NCBI GenBank assembly: GCA_028693555.1
Contig: JAQUVD010000021.1
Span: forward strand, 1 to 64,000
Length of the DNA stretch: 64,000 nt
Source of the DNA: Hespellia sp.
Lineage (GTDB): Bacteria; Bacillota; Clostridia; Lachnospirales; Lachnospiraceae
Direction: 5' to 3'
This document shows positions 37,105 to 44,997 of the stretch, piece by piece. The notes under the pieces are model-generated. The model had not been told where the DNA came from, made no database searches, and saw only the letters and a list, made by a program, of their open reading frames with translations. Within the stretch, counting starts at the first letter, position 1, and every line of letters begins with the position of its first letter. The position numbers were made by a program, and so were the translations under genes.

Positions 37105-38327
37105 AACATTCTCACCAGTCTAACCTCTCCATCACTGCGAACCGGCACAAGTACCGGTATATGTTTCTTCCCCAGAAGATGCATCATTGGATAAGCCATC
37201 ATCATTTCGCCCTCTACGATAACCGCTTCCGGCTTATACTTCATGATCTTCTTGAGTACACCCTTGTGCAATGTCTTCCAGTCTTCCTTTTCCATATCTA
37301 TAATATCATAAAACTCATCTTTTTCATCTTCTTTTAATTCTGGAATATCAGGAAAATCTATGATTTTTATCCGGGCATTTTCCATCCCGCTGATATGACT
37401 CAGTTTTTTTTGAATCGTTTCAACTGCAAGCCCCGTCCGTGACTCTGACGACTTATCGCGATAGTAGATCACAACTGCAGCGCGGACATAGGCATTTTGG
37501 CTCGTCTTACACGCCTCCACTGCATCGTCCAATTCTTCCACCGTCATCAGAAATCCACCTTTGTGACAGAAGCTTGCAGATTTCAGATCCGTTGCCCTCT
37601 TTAGTTCTTCACCATCGAGACCGAGCCATTCCTTTGGAAAATCACATTTATAATTCATCGAACCCGGCTTCTTGAGTGGCTGGATGCAATAGCCACCACG
37701 ATTGGATGGAAAGATGATGAATTCAACCTCTGTATCTGCCAGCTTTTTCTGACATGGAACGAACTGCGGCATGACAAGAATTCCGTCTTCTGCAAGTCCG
37801 AGGAATTCTTCCACCTGCTGATCTGCCCGTTCATTTCCACGGTATTTCGCAAATTTATTTTCCAGAATATTTCCTGCGAGCCTGACCGCCTCGAAGAATG
37901 CTTCATCGTTTCCGCCCTCTTCATCCCACGAAGGATTGAAATCTCCAATCAGTGCTGCAAGTTCATTCCGCTCTCCTGTATTATCATTGATATCCAACGG
38001 CTCAACAAAATCGTGATCAAAACGCTGCGCCAGTTCTTCGCCCAGGATCTCTGCTCCAAGCTTTTCCCACAGCAGGCCAAATGCAGCGTAAGCGACACCA
38101 TTTTCCCGGATACGGCTGTCATTCTGATGATGATCGTATTCCCCTCTGCCTATATCAAAGACGATTCCCTGAAATTCATCCGGTACACGGTTGCCTCTCT
38201 GAATCGAAATTTCTGGATTCAGATATAAAAGCAGTGCAGATGAAAACACATCATCTGCATGGAACTTCCCACCATGCGTGAACCCCTTCGCATCTGTTTC
38301 ATGAATTGTCTCTATTAATGTTTTCAT
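37101..38327 (-). CDS. MYG1-family (UPF0160) putative metal-dependent hydrolase, with C-terminal extension
   Basis: 408 aa. THGGKFHADD (17-26) and EYDHHQND (64-70) are the DHH-like metal motifs of the MYG1 family; the family domain spans about residues 15-295 (SFCHKGGFLMTV near 270). The last about 100 residues are an additional acidic then hydrophobic segment I do not recognise. Eukaryotic MYG1 is an exonuclease; the bacterial role is not settled. Its start lies inside the end of hydF (29-nt overlap) with GAGGATG, and its stop overlaps sbcD. Confidence 0.85.
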   Translation of the reverse strand: MKTLIETIHETDAKGFTHGGKFHADDVFSSALLLYLNPEISIQRGNRVPDEFQGIVFDIGRGEYDHHQNDSRIRENGVAYAAFGLLWEKLGAEILGEELAQRFDHDFVEPLDINDNTGERNELAALIGDFNPSWDEEGGNDEAFFEAVRLAGNILENKFAKYRGNERADQQVEEFLGLAEDGILVMPQFVPCQKKLADTEVEFIIFPSNRGGYCIQPLKKPGSMNYKCDFPKEWLGLDGEELKRATDLKSASFCHKGGFLMTVEELDDAVEACKTSQNAYVRAAVVIYYRDKSSESRTGLAVETIQKKLSHISGMENARIKIIDFPDIPELKEDEKDEFYDIIDMEKEDWKTLHKGVLKKIMKYKPEAVIVEGEMMMAYPMMHLLGKKHIPVLVPVRSDGEVRLVRML

Positions 38328-39555
38328 TTATCATCCTCATTTCATCTTTTTCAAACACCGCAACACTTCTCTCCAGTATTCCTTTCATATGTGCAATTGC
38401 CGTACCGTAGTTCGTCATTGCAACCCCCTGATCCTGTGCACATTGCAGACGGTACTTCATCTCACGTTCATTCAGCATACAGCCGCCGCAATGTATGATA
38501 AGTGCATAGTCACTCAAATCATCCGGAAATTCTGTTCCACTTGTAGTCTTGAATTTAATCTCTTTTTTCGTATGTGCCAGAATCCATTTTGGCATCTTGA
38601 CTGTACCAATATCGTCGCACTGTCTGTGGTGCGTACAGCCTTCCGATATCAAAACTGTATCTCCATTCTGTAGTGTGTCGAGTTTCTTCGCACCTTCCAC
38701 CTGCATTTCTAAATTTCCTTTATATCGCGAAAATAAAATGGAAAATGAAGTAAGCGAAATATCATCCGGCGCCTCTTTGGCCACCTGTTCAAAGACCTGG
38801 CTGTCTGTAATGACAAGCTTCGGTCTGGTTCCCAGTTTTTGTAATGTCGCAGCCAATTCACTTTCTCTGACGACAATGGATGCCGCTCCCGATTCTAACA
38901 CATCGCGAATGGTCTGTTGCTGCGGAAGAATCAGCCTTCCTTTTGGTGCTGCAGAATCAATCGGTATAACAAGGACCACAAAATCACCACTGTGCAGTAA
39001 ATCGCCAACAATCTGATGTGTCTGGTCTTCCACTTTCACCTGCGCAGCAATCAACTCTTTCAGTTCCTTAATGTGCGTCCCATTCTGCGAACTGACCCAT
39101 ATGGTTCTGGCAGCATCCTGGTTCTGCGTGCCAATGTCTTTGCACGCTCCATCCTGTCCCGTTAAATCCAGCTTATTCATGACAATTACATATGGAATTT
39201 TCTTCGCCTGAATCCGCTTCAGAATCGCATCATCTTCCTTCGTCATTCCCTCTGTCCCATCTACCACCAGCACTGCAATGTCGGTCTTATTCAGCACCTG
39301 ATAAGCTTTGCGGATGCGCATCGCACCAAGGCTGCCCTCATCATCGAGTCCCGGCGTGTCAATCATGACAACCGGCCCCAGCGGCAGTAATTCCATCGCC
39401 TTGATGACCGGATCCGTCGTGGTTCCTTTTATGCTCGACACAATTGCCAGGCTCTGCCCTGTGATTGCGTTAATCACACTCGATTTTCCCGCATTTCTCT
39501 TTCCAAATATTCCAATATGAATTCTGTCTGCACTCGGCGTATGATTCAATCCCAT
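38299..39555 (-). CDS. hydF: [FeFe]-hydrogenase maturation GTPase
   Basis: 418 aa. N-terminal GTPase with G1 GKRNAGKSS (18-26), DTPG (G3) and NKLD (G4). The C-terminal scaffold domain has the cluster ligands CTHHRQC and HCGGC, which bind the [4Fe-4S] cluster on which the 2Fe subcluster is built. Receives products of HydE and HydG and delivers the precursor to apo-hydrogenase. AAAAAGGAGAC ribosome site; the start region is tandemly duplicated just upstream. Confidence 0.97.
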   Translation of the reverse strand: MGLNHTPSADRIHIGIFGKRNAGKSSVINAITGQSLAIVSSIKGTTTDPVIKAMELLPLGPVVMIDTPGLDDEGSLGAMRIRKAYQVLNKTDIAVLVVDGTEGMTKEDDAILKRIQAKKIPYVIVMNKLDLTGQDGACKDIGTQNQDAARTIWVSSQNGTHIKELKELIAAQVKVEDQTHQIVGDLLHSGDFVVLVIPIDSAAPKGRLILPQQQTIRDVLESGAASIVVRESELAATLQKLGTRPKLVITDSQVFEQVAKEAPDDISLTSFSILFSRYKGNLEMQVEGAKKLDTLQNGDTVLISEGCTHHRQCDDIGTVKMPKWILAHTKKEIKFKTTSGTEFPDDLSDYALIIHCGGCMLNEREMKYRLQCAQDQGVAMTNYGTAIAHMKGILERSVAVFEKDEMRMINENINRDNS

Positions 39556-39596
39556 AGTTTGTCTCCTTTTTACGATTCAACCCCATAGTTTGTCTC
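39543..39596 (-). repeat. 23-bp tandem duplication at the hydF start
   Basis: Two copies of a 23-bp unit, 39543-39565 and 39574-39596 (one mismatch), 31 bp apart. Each contains the hydF ATG and following codons (ATGGGxTTGAATC). The upstream copy lacks the good AAAAAGGAG site that serves the real start, so it could begin a short out-of-frame reading frame. Confidence 0.85.
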
Positions 39597-39603
39597 TCTC
39601 TAA

Positions 39604-39695
39604 TGAAGCTCGATTCACTAGACTCGAAAATACCTCGTCAAGTTCCTTCGAGCAAGTTTCGCACTAGGTTCGATAAAACCTCACCAAGTGCTCTA
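39604..39695 (-). repeat. Interspersed repeat, copy C (after hydG)
   Basis: About 92 bp, homologous to copies A and B over its length (GAAGCTCGATTCACTA, CCTTCGAGC, CGCACTAGGTTCG, CCTCACCAAGTGCTCTA). It ends three bases from the hydG stop codon, the same placement as copy B at rpmJ. Confidence 0.85.
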
Positions 39696-39697
39696 AC

Positions 39698-41119
39698 TTA
39701 GAACCGAAAATCTCTTCTATTATCCTCACGGATTAGTCGCAGATTCTCTTTTACAATCTCTTTCACCTTTTCCTTTGGTACATTTTCTACTTCTTTTTCA
39801 ATCAGTGCCTCTCCAATCTTCTTCGTCTCCGGTGAAGCGTAATCCATCAGGTATTCCTGAAGGGTCATTAACGCATTTGGATGACAGCAGTTCTGAATCT
39901 GTCCACTCTTGCAAAGCGACATAAAACGGTCTCCCGTTCTTCCCTCGCGGTAACATGCCGTACAGAAACTCGGAATATACCCAAGATCCATCAGCCATTT
40001 AACAACCTCGTCGAGCGAACGCTGGTCTGTCACATCAAACTGTGCTGAATTGTCCTCTTCTAATTCAGGCTCTGCATAGCCTCCAACACTCGTCTTTGAT
40101 CCACCACTCACCTGAGAAATTCCAAGGTGGAGCACTTTCTCACGAACCTTCTGACTTTCACGTGTAGAGACAATCATTCCGGTGTACGGTACTGCAATGC
40201 GGATACACGCCACGATTTTCTCAAATATTTCATCGCTGACTCCATTGGAGAATTCATCTTTCTTGATGTCTTCTGCATCACAGATACGGGGAACACTGAT
40301 CGTATGTGGACCAACGCCATGCGCAGCCTCTAAATGCTCTGCATGCATCAGGATTCCTGCAAACTCGTAGCGGTATTTATCCAGTCCGAATAATACCCCC
40401 AGACCGACATCGTCAATCCCGCCCTCCATCGCGCGGTCCATTGCCTCTGTATGATATGCGTAATCATGTTTCGGACCTGTCGGATGAAGTTGTCCATAGC
40501 TTTCCTTATGGTATGTCTCCTGAAATAAAATATAAGTTCCTATCCCGGCATCTTTTAATTTGCGATAATTTTCGACTGTTGTCGCGGCAATATTAACATT
40601 GACGCGTCGGATATCCCCATTTTTGTGATGCACACTGTAGATTGTTTTGATACATTCCAAAATATATTCAATCGGGTTATTCACAGGATCTTCGCCTGAT
40701 TCGATTGCCAGCCTCTTGTGTCCGAGATCCTGCAATGCAATCACCTCAGCCTTCACTTCTTCCTGCGTCAATTTTTTTCGCGCAATATGTTTGTTCTTCA
40801 GATGATAGGGACAGTATGTACATCCATTGACACAATAATTTGACAGATACAATGGCGCAAACATGACGATTCGATTGCCGTAAAAGTCTTTTTTGATCTG
40901 CTCGGCCAGCGCGTAGATCTCTTTGATCTTCTCTTCATCTGAACAGGCGAGAAGCACAGATGCCTCACGGTGTGTCAGCCCTTTTCGCAGCTTCGCTTTT
41001 TCGAGAATCGCATCAATAACTTCCAGATTATTCCGATTCTCATCTGCATACTTTAGTGACTCCATAATCTCGTTATGATCGATAAATTCTTCCGCTTTCA
41101 TTGATTTTGCATTATACAT
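39698..41119 (-). CDS. hydG: [FeFe]-hydrogenase H-cluster maturation radical SAM enzyme (tyrosine lyase)
   Basis: 473 aa from the ATG at 41119, with GGAGG 8 nt upstream. Radical-SAM cluster CVNGCTYC (Cys96, Cys100, Cys103) and the C-terminal CTAC/Cys auxiliary cluster (FCTACYREGRTGDRF..LCKSG). HydG splits tyrosine to CO and cyanide for the H-cluster. It follows hydE by 23 nt. Confidence 0.97.
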   Translation of the reverse strand: MYNAKSMKAEEFIDHNEIMESLKYADENRNNLEVIDAILEKAKLRKGLTHREASVLLACSDEEKIKEIYALAEQIKKDFYGNRIVMFAPLYLSNYCVNGCTYCPYHLKNKHIARKKLTQEEVKAEVIALQDLGHKRLAIESGEDPVNNPIEYILECIKTIYSVHHKNGDIRRVNVNIAATTVENYRKLKDAGIGTYILFQETYHKESYGQLHPTGPKHDYAYHTEAMDRAMEGGIDDVGLGVLFGLDKYRYEFAGILMHAEHLEAAHGVGPHTISVPRICDAEDIKKDEFSNGVSDEIFEKIVACIRIAVPYTGMIVSTRESQKVREKVLHLGISQVSGGSKTSVGGYAEPELEEDNSAQFDVTDQRSLDEVVKWLMDLGYIPSFCTACYREGRTGDRFMSLCKSGQIQNCCHPNALMTLQEYLMDYASPETKKIGEALIEKEVENVPKEKVKEIVKENLRLIREDNRRDFRF

Positions 41120-41142
41120 TTTCGTTTCCTCCAATTTTTCTC

Positions 41143-42183
41143 TCAATTATTTAATGAATCTCCACGGTTCACAACAACCTCATAGCCAATCGAATGCATA
41201 CGGTTTGCAAGGCACATCCGGCATTCCGCTGCTTCATCTCCTGTACAGATTTTGTTATCGTAGAGTGAGTAATCTTTTCGAACAGATGTCGGTGACAGAT
41301 TTGGCATCACGACATTTGCCCCGGCAAGAATCCCGGCTTCCCGCCCCTGTGTATCAATGGTTCCAAGTGCAGTTGTCGCCGGAAGCAGTACTTTCGGCAG
41401 CATCAGACGAATCAGCCCCAGCATGAACAGCGTCAGCTCCTTTGACCCTGCATCATACGCGGCAAACGGGGTCTCATGATGTGGAATAAACGGTCCGATT
41501 CCAACCATTTGTGGATTCAGTTCCTTTAAGAACAGCATATCGCTTGCCAGATTGGCTTCTGTCTGCCAGGGCGTTCCCACCATAAATCCGGTACCCACCT
41601 GATACCCAATCTTTTTTAAATCCCATAGGCACTGCTGCCTGCGGGCTGCCGTCAGTTCCGGTGGATGTAGTTTTCCATAATGCTCCGCATCATAGGTTTC
41701 ATGCCGCAGCAGATACCGGTCCGCTCCTGCATCATAAAAACGCTGGTATGCCTCATATGATTTTTCTCCGATGGAAAGTGTAATCGCACAATCCGGAAAT
41801 TTATCCCGGATATCCCCAATCATTTCCACCATCTTGTCATCGGAGTAGAATCCGTCTTCGCCCCCCTGCAGGACAAACGTCCGAAATCCCAGTTCGTACC
41901 CCGTCTCGCAGCAAAGAAGAATCTCCTGTTTGTCCAGGCGATACCGTCTTACTTCCAGATTGCTTTTTCGAATCCCACAGTAAAAGCAGTCATTCCTGCA
42001 ATAATTCGTAAATTCAATTAACCCGCGCACATAGACATCCGTTCCATAATGCGCATGACGAACCTTTCTCGCTTCTTCAAACAGATATTCTGCCAGCTTT
42101 GGGGTCCGTCCCCGAATGAGACATTCCCACTCACCACGACTCAATTCGTTTGTGTCCCTTAATTTGTCAATCAGTTCTTTCAT
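41143..42183 (-). CDS. hydE: [FeFe]-hydrogenase H-cluster maturation radical SAM enzyme
   Basis: 346 aa from the ATG at 42183 with AGGAGAGG upstream; an in-frame start at 42210 lies over the previous stop. Radical-SAM motif CRNDCFYCG (Cys62, Cys66, Cys69), FRTFVLQGGEDG and RHETYDAEHYGKLHP. Makes the dithiolate part of the H-cluster in concert with HydG and HydF. Confidence 0.96.
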   Translation of the reverse strand: MKELIDKLRDTNELSRGEWECLIRGRTPKLAEYLFEEARKVRHAHYGTDVYVRGLIEFTNYCRNDCFYCGIRKSNLEVRRYRLDKQEILLCCETGYELGFRTFVLQGGEDGFYSDDKMVEMIGDIRDKFPDCAITLSIGEKSYEAYQRFYDAGADRYLLRHETYDAEHYGKLHPPELTAARRQQCLWDLKKIGYQVGTGFMVGTPWQTEANLASDMLFLKELNPQMVGIGPFIPHHETPFAAYDAGSKELTLFMLGLIRLMLPKVLLPATTALGTIDTQGREAGILAGANVVMPNLSPTSVRKDYSLYDNKICTGDEAAECRMCLANRMHSIGYEVVVNRGDSLNN

Positions 42184-42209
42184 TTCGCCTCTCCTTTGTT
42201 CCGGTCTCA

Positions 42210-42455
42210 CTAGACCTTCGCATAAGTTGTCTTGCTGCTGATCCCCGCAAGCATACCAATCTTACCGGACAGCGCGCTAATCACATCATTTGGTGCATCA
42301 ATCGCGATGCTGATTACATTTACATTTTTCTCGCGGTGCGGCACACCCATTCGCCCGAAAATATAAGAGCCGTACTCACTCAGCAGGCGATTCAGATCCT
42401 CTACCGATTCTATGCTCTCCACCACAATTCCAATCAACGCAATTCTCGTATCCAT
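42210..42455 (-). CDS. TM1266-family iron-only hydrogenase system regulator
   Basis: 81 aa, ACT-like/NikR-C-like fold with ALIGIVVESIESVEDLNRLL and YIFGRMGVPHREKNVNVIS. These small proteins are found beside hydrogenase-maturation genes and are presumed to sense a ligand or regulate the system; no DNA-binding domain is present. First gene of the hyd cluster, behind an attenuator-like leader. GAAAGGAGAA ribosome site. Confidence 0.9.
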   Translation of the reverse strand: MDTRIALIGIVVESIESVEDLNRLLSEYGSYIFGRMGVPHREKNVNVISIAIDAPNDVISALSGKIGMLAGISSKTTYAKV

Positions 42456-42504
42456 ATTTCTCCTTTCCAGACGCTACAACTGGCAATTCTTTTGCATACT
42501 TGGC

Positions 42505-42538
42505 AAAAAAAGATCCGCGCCATAAGACGCGGATCTTT
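42505..42538 (-). terminator. Rho-independent terminator within the hyd leader
   Basis: 11-bp arms AAAGATCCGCG/CGCGGATCTTT (42509-42519 and 42528-42538), 8-nt loop, then seven T on the minus strand. It lies about 50 nt before the TM1266-type gene and could end greA transcripts or act as an attenuator for the hyd genes. Confidence 0.85.
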
Positions 42539-42665
42539 CGACATACTTTTGTATTGCAAACCATACCCAAATGTTCTAAGAATCATTCAGGCTGATAAAA
42601 GTGTTCGATTTTGTTCAAGCGCCTTTTTGTTCAGGTGTTACCCTTTACAATCAGTTCGTAAATTC
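42539..42665 (-). promoter_or_regulatory. Structured leader/attenuator candidate before hydrogenase-maturation genes
   Basis: Between a probable promoter and the terminator at 42505-42538 lies about 125 nt with no gene. CCTGAATG/CATTTGGG (42591-42584 with 42573-42566) forms a hairpin with G-T pairs; GTAT/ATAC elements near 42543-42566 can pair in two alternative ways; GAACAAAA occurs twice. This resembles a regulated transcription attenuator; the ligand is unknown. Confidence 0.45.
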
Positions 42666-42695
42666 AGTGTAGCACAAAATGATACATTTTACCAA
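42666..42695 (-). promoter_or_regulatory. Probable promoter of the hyd leader
   Basis: Minus strand TTGGTA (42695-42690), 18-nt spacer, TACACT (42671-42666), about 25 nt after the greA stop codon. Confidence 0.5.
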
Positions 42696-42717
42696 TAACT
42701 TTTCCATTTGGATTCTA

Positions 42718-43221
42718 TCAGAATCTTCGAATGGTGTCTTCACTCTCATCAGAAGTCTTTGTAATTGACTTCACCGTCACATAATAGGAAATCTGATCGT
42801 TCACCTGTACTTTTACACGATCACCGACCTTGTGCCCCATCAGTGCTTTACCGATTGGCGACTCGATACTGATCATTCCCCCCAGTGAATTTCCACGAAT
42901 GGACGTTACAATACGATACGTTTCATCCTCATTGTCTTCTTCGAAATGGACCGTTACGGTGTTGTCCATACCAACTTCATCTTCTCCCGATTTGTCTTCC
43001 ACCACAACTGCCGTCTTAAGCATTCTCTCCAGATAGCGAATTCGGCTTTCATTCTGATTCTTATCCTTTTTTGCAGCATGGTACTCAAAATTCTCACTCA
43101 GATCGCCATGAGCCCTTGCCTCTTTGACGGCCTCTATCGCTTCCTTTCGTACCACAAGCCTGCGATGCTCTATCTCATCTTTGATTTTCTGTATATCCTG
43201 TTTTGTTAATTTTTCACGCAT
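42718..43221 (-). CDS. greA: Transcript cleavage factor GreA/GreB family
   Basis: 167 aa. N-terminal coiled coil with the conserved tip ARAHGDLSENFEYHAAKKDKNQNESRI and the C-terminal FKBP-like domain (SPIGKALMGHKVGDRV). Stimulates RNA cleavage in backtracked RNA polymerase. Overlaps the end of the CPBP protease gene by 16 nt. Confidence 0.96.
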   Translation of the reverse strand: MREKLTKQDIQKIKDEIEHRRLVVRKEAIEAVKEARAHGDLSENFEYHAAKKDKNQNESRIRYLERMLKTAVVVEDKSGEDEVGMDNTVTVHFEEDNEDETYRIVTSIRGNSLGGMISIESPIGKALMGHKVGDRVKVQVNDQISYYVTVKSITKTSDESEDTIRRF

Positions 43222-44120
43222 ATTCCAACCCCCATAATAACCATTCCCAGCACAACAAATGCAATGGATGAGATAATCAAAACACCAATAATCCAGTGCC
43301 GGTCTTCAGGAAACAGACTCGTCCGAAATCCGGGCTGTTTATAATGGATCAGATAATTTCCAATATAAAGGCTAAACGGAATGGCTGCCCCTAAGATGAG
43401 ATATGCTCCAACCGACATCCACACAGCGCCGGAAGTCAGCATCGTGCCTGTGTCCACCGTGCTGGCTGCATTCTGCGTCAGAAACAGCAGGATAATCGGC
43501 ACTGCATTGTTGATACAATGAAAGATTCCATTGTAGACCATATTGTCCGTCTCTATTAGAATGTATCCCATCACAATCCCTAAAAGTGCAGTCGGAAATA
43601 ATCTCCAGATACTCCCATGACATGCTCCGAATAGTAATCCGGTCACAATAATCGCAATCCACTTATGTCTCTCCGGATTCAGACTATGTAAGATTACCCC
43701 GCGAAATACTGCCTCTTCACAGATTGCAGGTATAATCGCTACGATAAAAAATGAAATCCGAAATGGCACACTTTGAAATGCTTCATTCAGCCCACTGCTT
43801 ACCGCACCCATCTGTGCAGGGAAAAAGGCCATAATAATCAAATCCACAATCATCATAATCAGAAACGAGCCCAGCCAAAGCAGCACTGTCCCTCCGACTC
43901 CCGCGACAGAAATCTGATGGATTGGGAACACCTTCTGGTAATCTGCACCCGCAAAAAACACCGTCAGCAGTGCCATGAGAAGGAGTAGAAATTCGCTTGC
44001 CAGTGTGCCATACAGTCCCACCACACCGGAAAAGTATCCACTAATCCAGAATATTTCCACAATACTAAGTACAAGAAGAATGGCTCCCTGCCAGATTTTC
44101 AGTTTGTTGTATGTCTTCAT
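43206..44120 (-). CDS. CPBP-family intramembrane metalloprotease
   Basis: 304 aa, about eight membrane helices. Active motifs EEAVFR (135-140, EExxxR) and ACHGSIWRLFPTALLG (His), typical of CAAX-prenyl-protease/bacteriocin-processing-like proteins. In bacteria these serve in protein processing or self-immunity; no bacteriocin gene is nearby, so no specific substrate is inferred. Between the sirtuin and greA genes, 12 nt after the sirtuin. Confidence 0.88.
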   Translation of the reverse strand: MKTYNKLKIWQGAILLVLSIVEIFWISGYFSGVVGLYGTLASEFLLLLMALLTVFFAGADYQKVFPIHQISVAGVGGTVLLWLGSFLIMMIVDLIIMAFFPAQMGAVSSGLNEAFQSVPFRISFFIVAIIPAICEEAVFRGVILHSLNPERHKWIAIIVTGLLFGACHGSIWRLFPTALLGIVMGYILIETDNMVYNGIFHCINNAVPIILLFLTQNAASTVDTGTMLTSGAVWMSVGAYLILGAAIPFSLYIGNYLIHYKQPGFRTSLFPEDRHWIIGVLIISSIAFVVLGMVIMGVGICVKN

Positions 44121-44131
44121 ATTAATCTCCT

Positions 44132-44857
44132 TTAAACAGTAAGCCTTTCCATAATCTCTCCGATTGGTCCATTGATACTCAAATCAGCTCTGACAGCCTT
44201 TGCAGTCTCCGACTTATTGATAACAACCAGATATTTCCCCTTGAAATAATCCACAAACCCGGCTGCCGGATATACAACGAGTGATGTTCCTCCGATAATC
44301 AGCATATCTGCACGGCTGATATCCTGCAGGGCCCCCTGCATCACCTTTGAATCCAGTCCTTCTTCGTAGAGTACGACGTCCGGTTTCAGGATTCCTCCAC
44401 ACTCGCATTTAGGAACCCCGCTGCTCTCTTTCACATAGGCTGCATCGTAGAACTTCCCACAGCGCATGCAATAGTTTCTGTGAATGCTTCCGTGCAGCTC
44501 CCATACCTTCTTACTGCCTGCTGTCTGGTGCAGACCATCAATGTTCTGCGTAACAATCGAGGTCAGTTTTCCTGCCTTCTCAAGTTCTGCCAGCTTCAAG
44601 TGAGCAGCATTGGGTTTTGCATCCAGCACCATCATTTTATCTTTATAGAAGTCGTAAAATACATCTGTATGTTGCTGAAAAAAACTATGGCTTACCACCT
44701 GTTCCGGAGAAAATCGATACTGCTGGTGGTAAATTCCGTCTGCACTTCTAAAGTCTGGGATTCCACTCTCTGTAGACACGCCTGCTCCGCCAAAAAACAC
44801 AATATTATGACATTCATTGATCATCTTCTGTAACTGTTTCACCTGTTCTTCATACAT
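44132..44857 (-). CDS. cobB: NAD-dependent protein deacylase (sirtuin)
   Basis: 241 aa from the ATG at 44857 with GGAGGTGA upstream; an in-frame start at 44890 is poorly supported. [32 protein letters not shown] (catalytic His) and four zinc cysteines (CMRC, CEC). Removes acyl groups from lysines using NAD. The symbol follows common usage for bacterial sirtuins. Confidence 0.93.
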   Translation of the reverse strand: MYEEQVKQLQKMINECHNIVFFGGAGVSTESGIPDFRSADGIYHQQYRFSPEQVVSHSFFQQHTDVFYDFYKDKMMVLDAKPNAAHLKLAELEKAGKLTSIVTQNIDGLHQTAGSKKVWELHGSIHRNYCMRCGKFYDAAYVKESSGVPKCECGGILKPDVVLYEEGLDSKVMQGALQDISRADMLIIGGTSLVVYPAAGFVDYFKGKYLVVINKSETAKAVRADLSINGPIGEIMERLTV

Positions 44858-44911
44858 CAGCGTCACCTCCTGTGACTCATAAACTAACACTTTGCTTTTC
44901 CTATTTTAGCA

Positions 44912-44960
44912 CAAAAGACTCTGGATATCCATTGATTACCAATGTCAATCCAAAGTCTTA
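44912..44960 (-). terminator. Terminator after the trigger-factor-like gene
   Basis: Arms AAGACTTTGGAT/ATCCAGAGTCTT with an inner CATTG/CAATG pairing, then TTTTG on the minus strand. Confidence 0.65.
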
Positions 44961-44997
44961 TCTATAATCGTCCTTTTACTTCTGTCCTATACGCTTC

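Noticed and set aside
43206-44120. CPBP protease as part of a bacteriocin locus
   Set aside because: No precursor peptide, exporter or other bacteriocin gene nearby.
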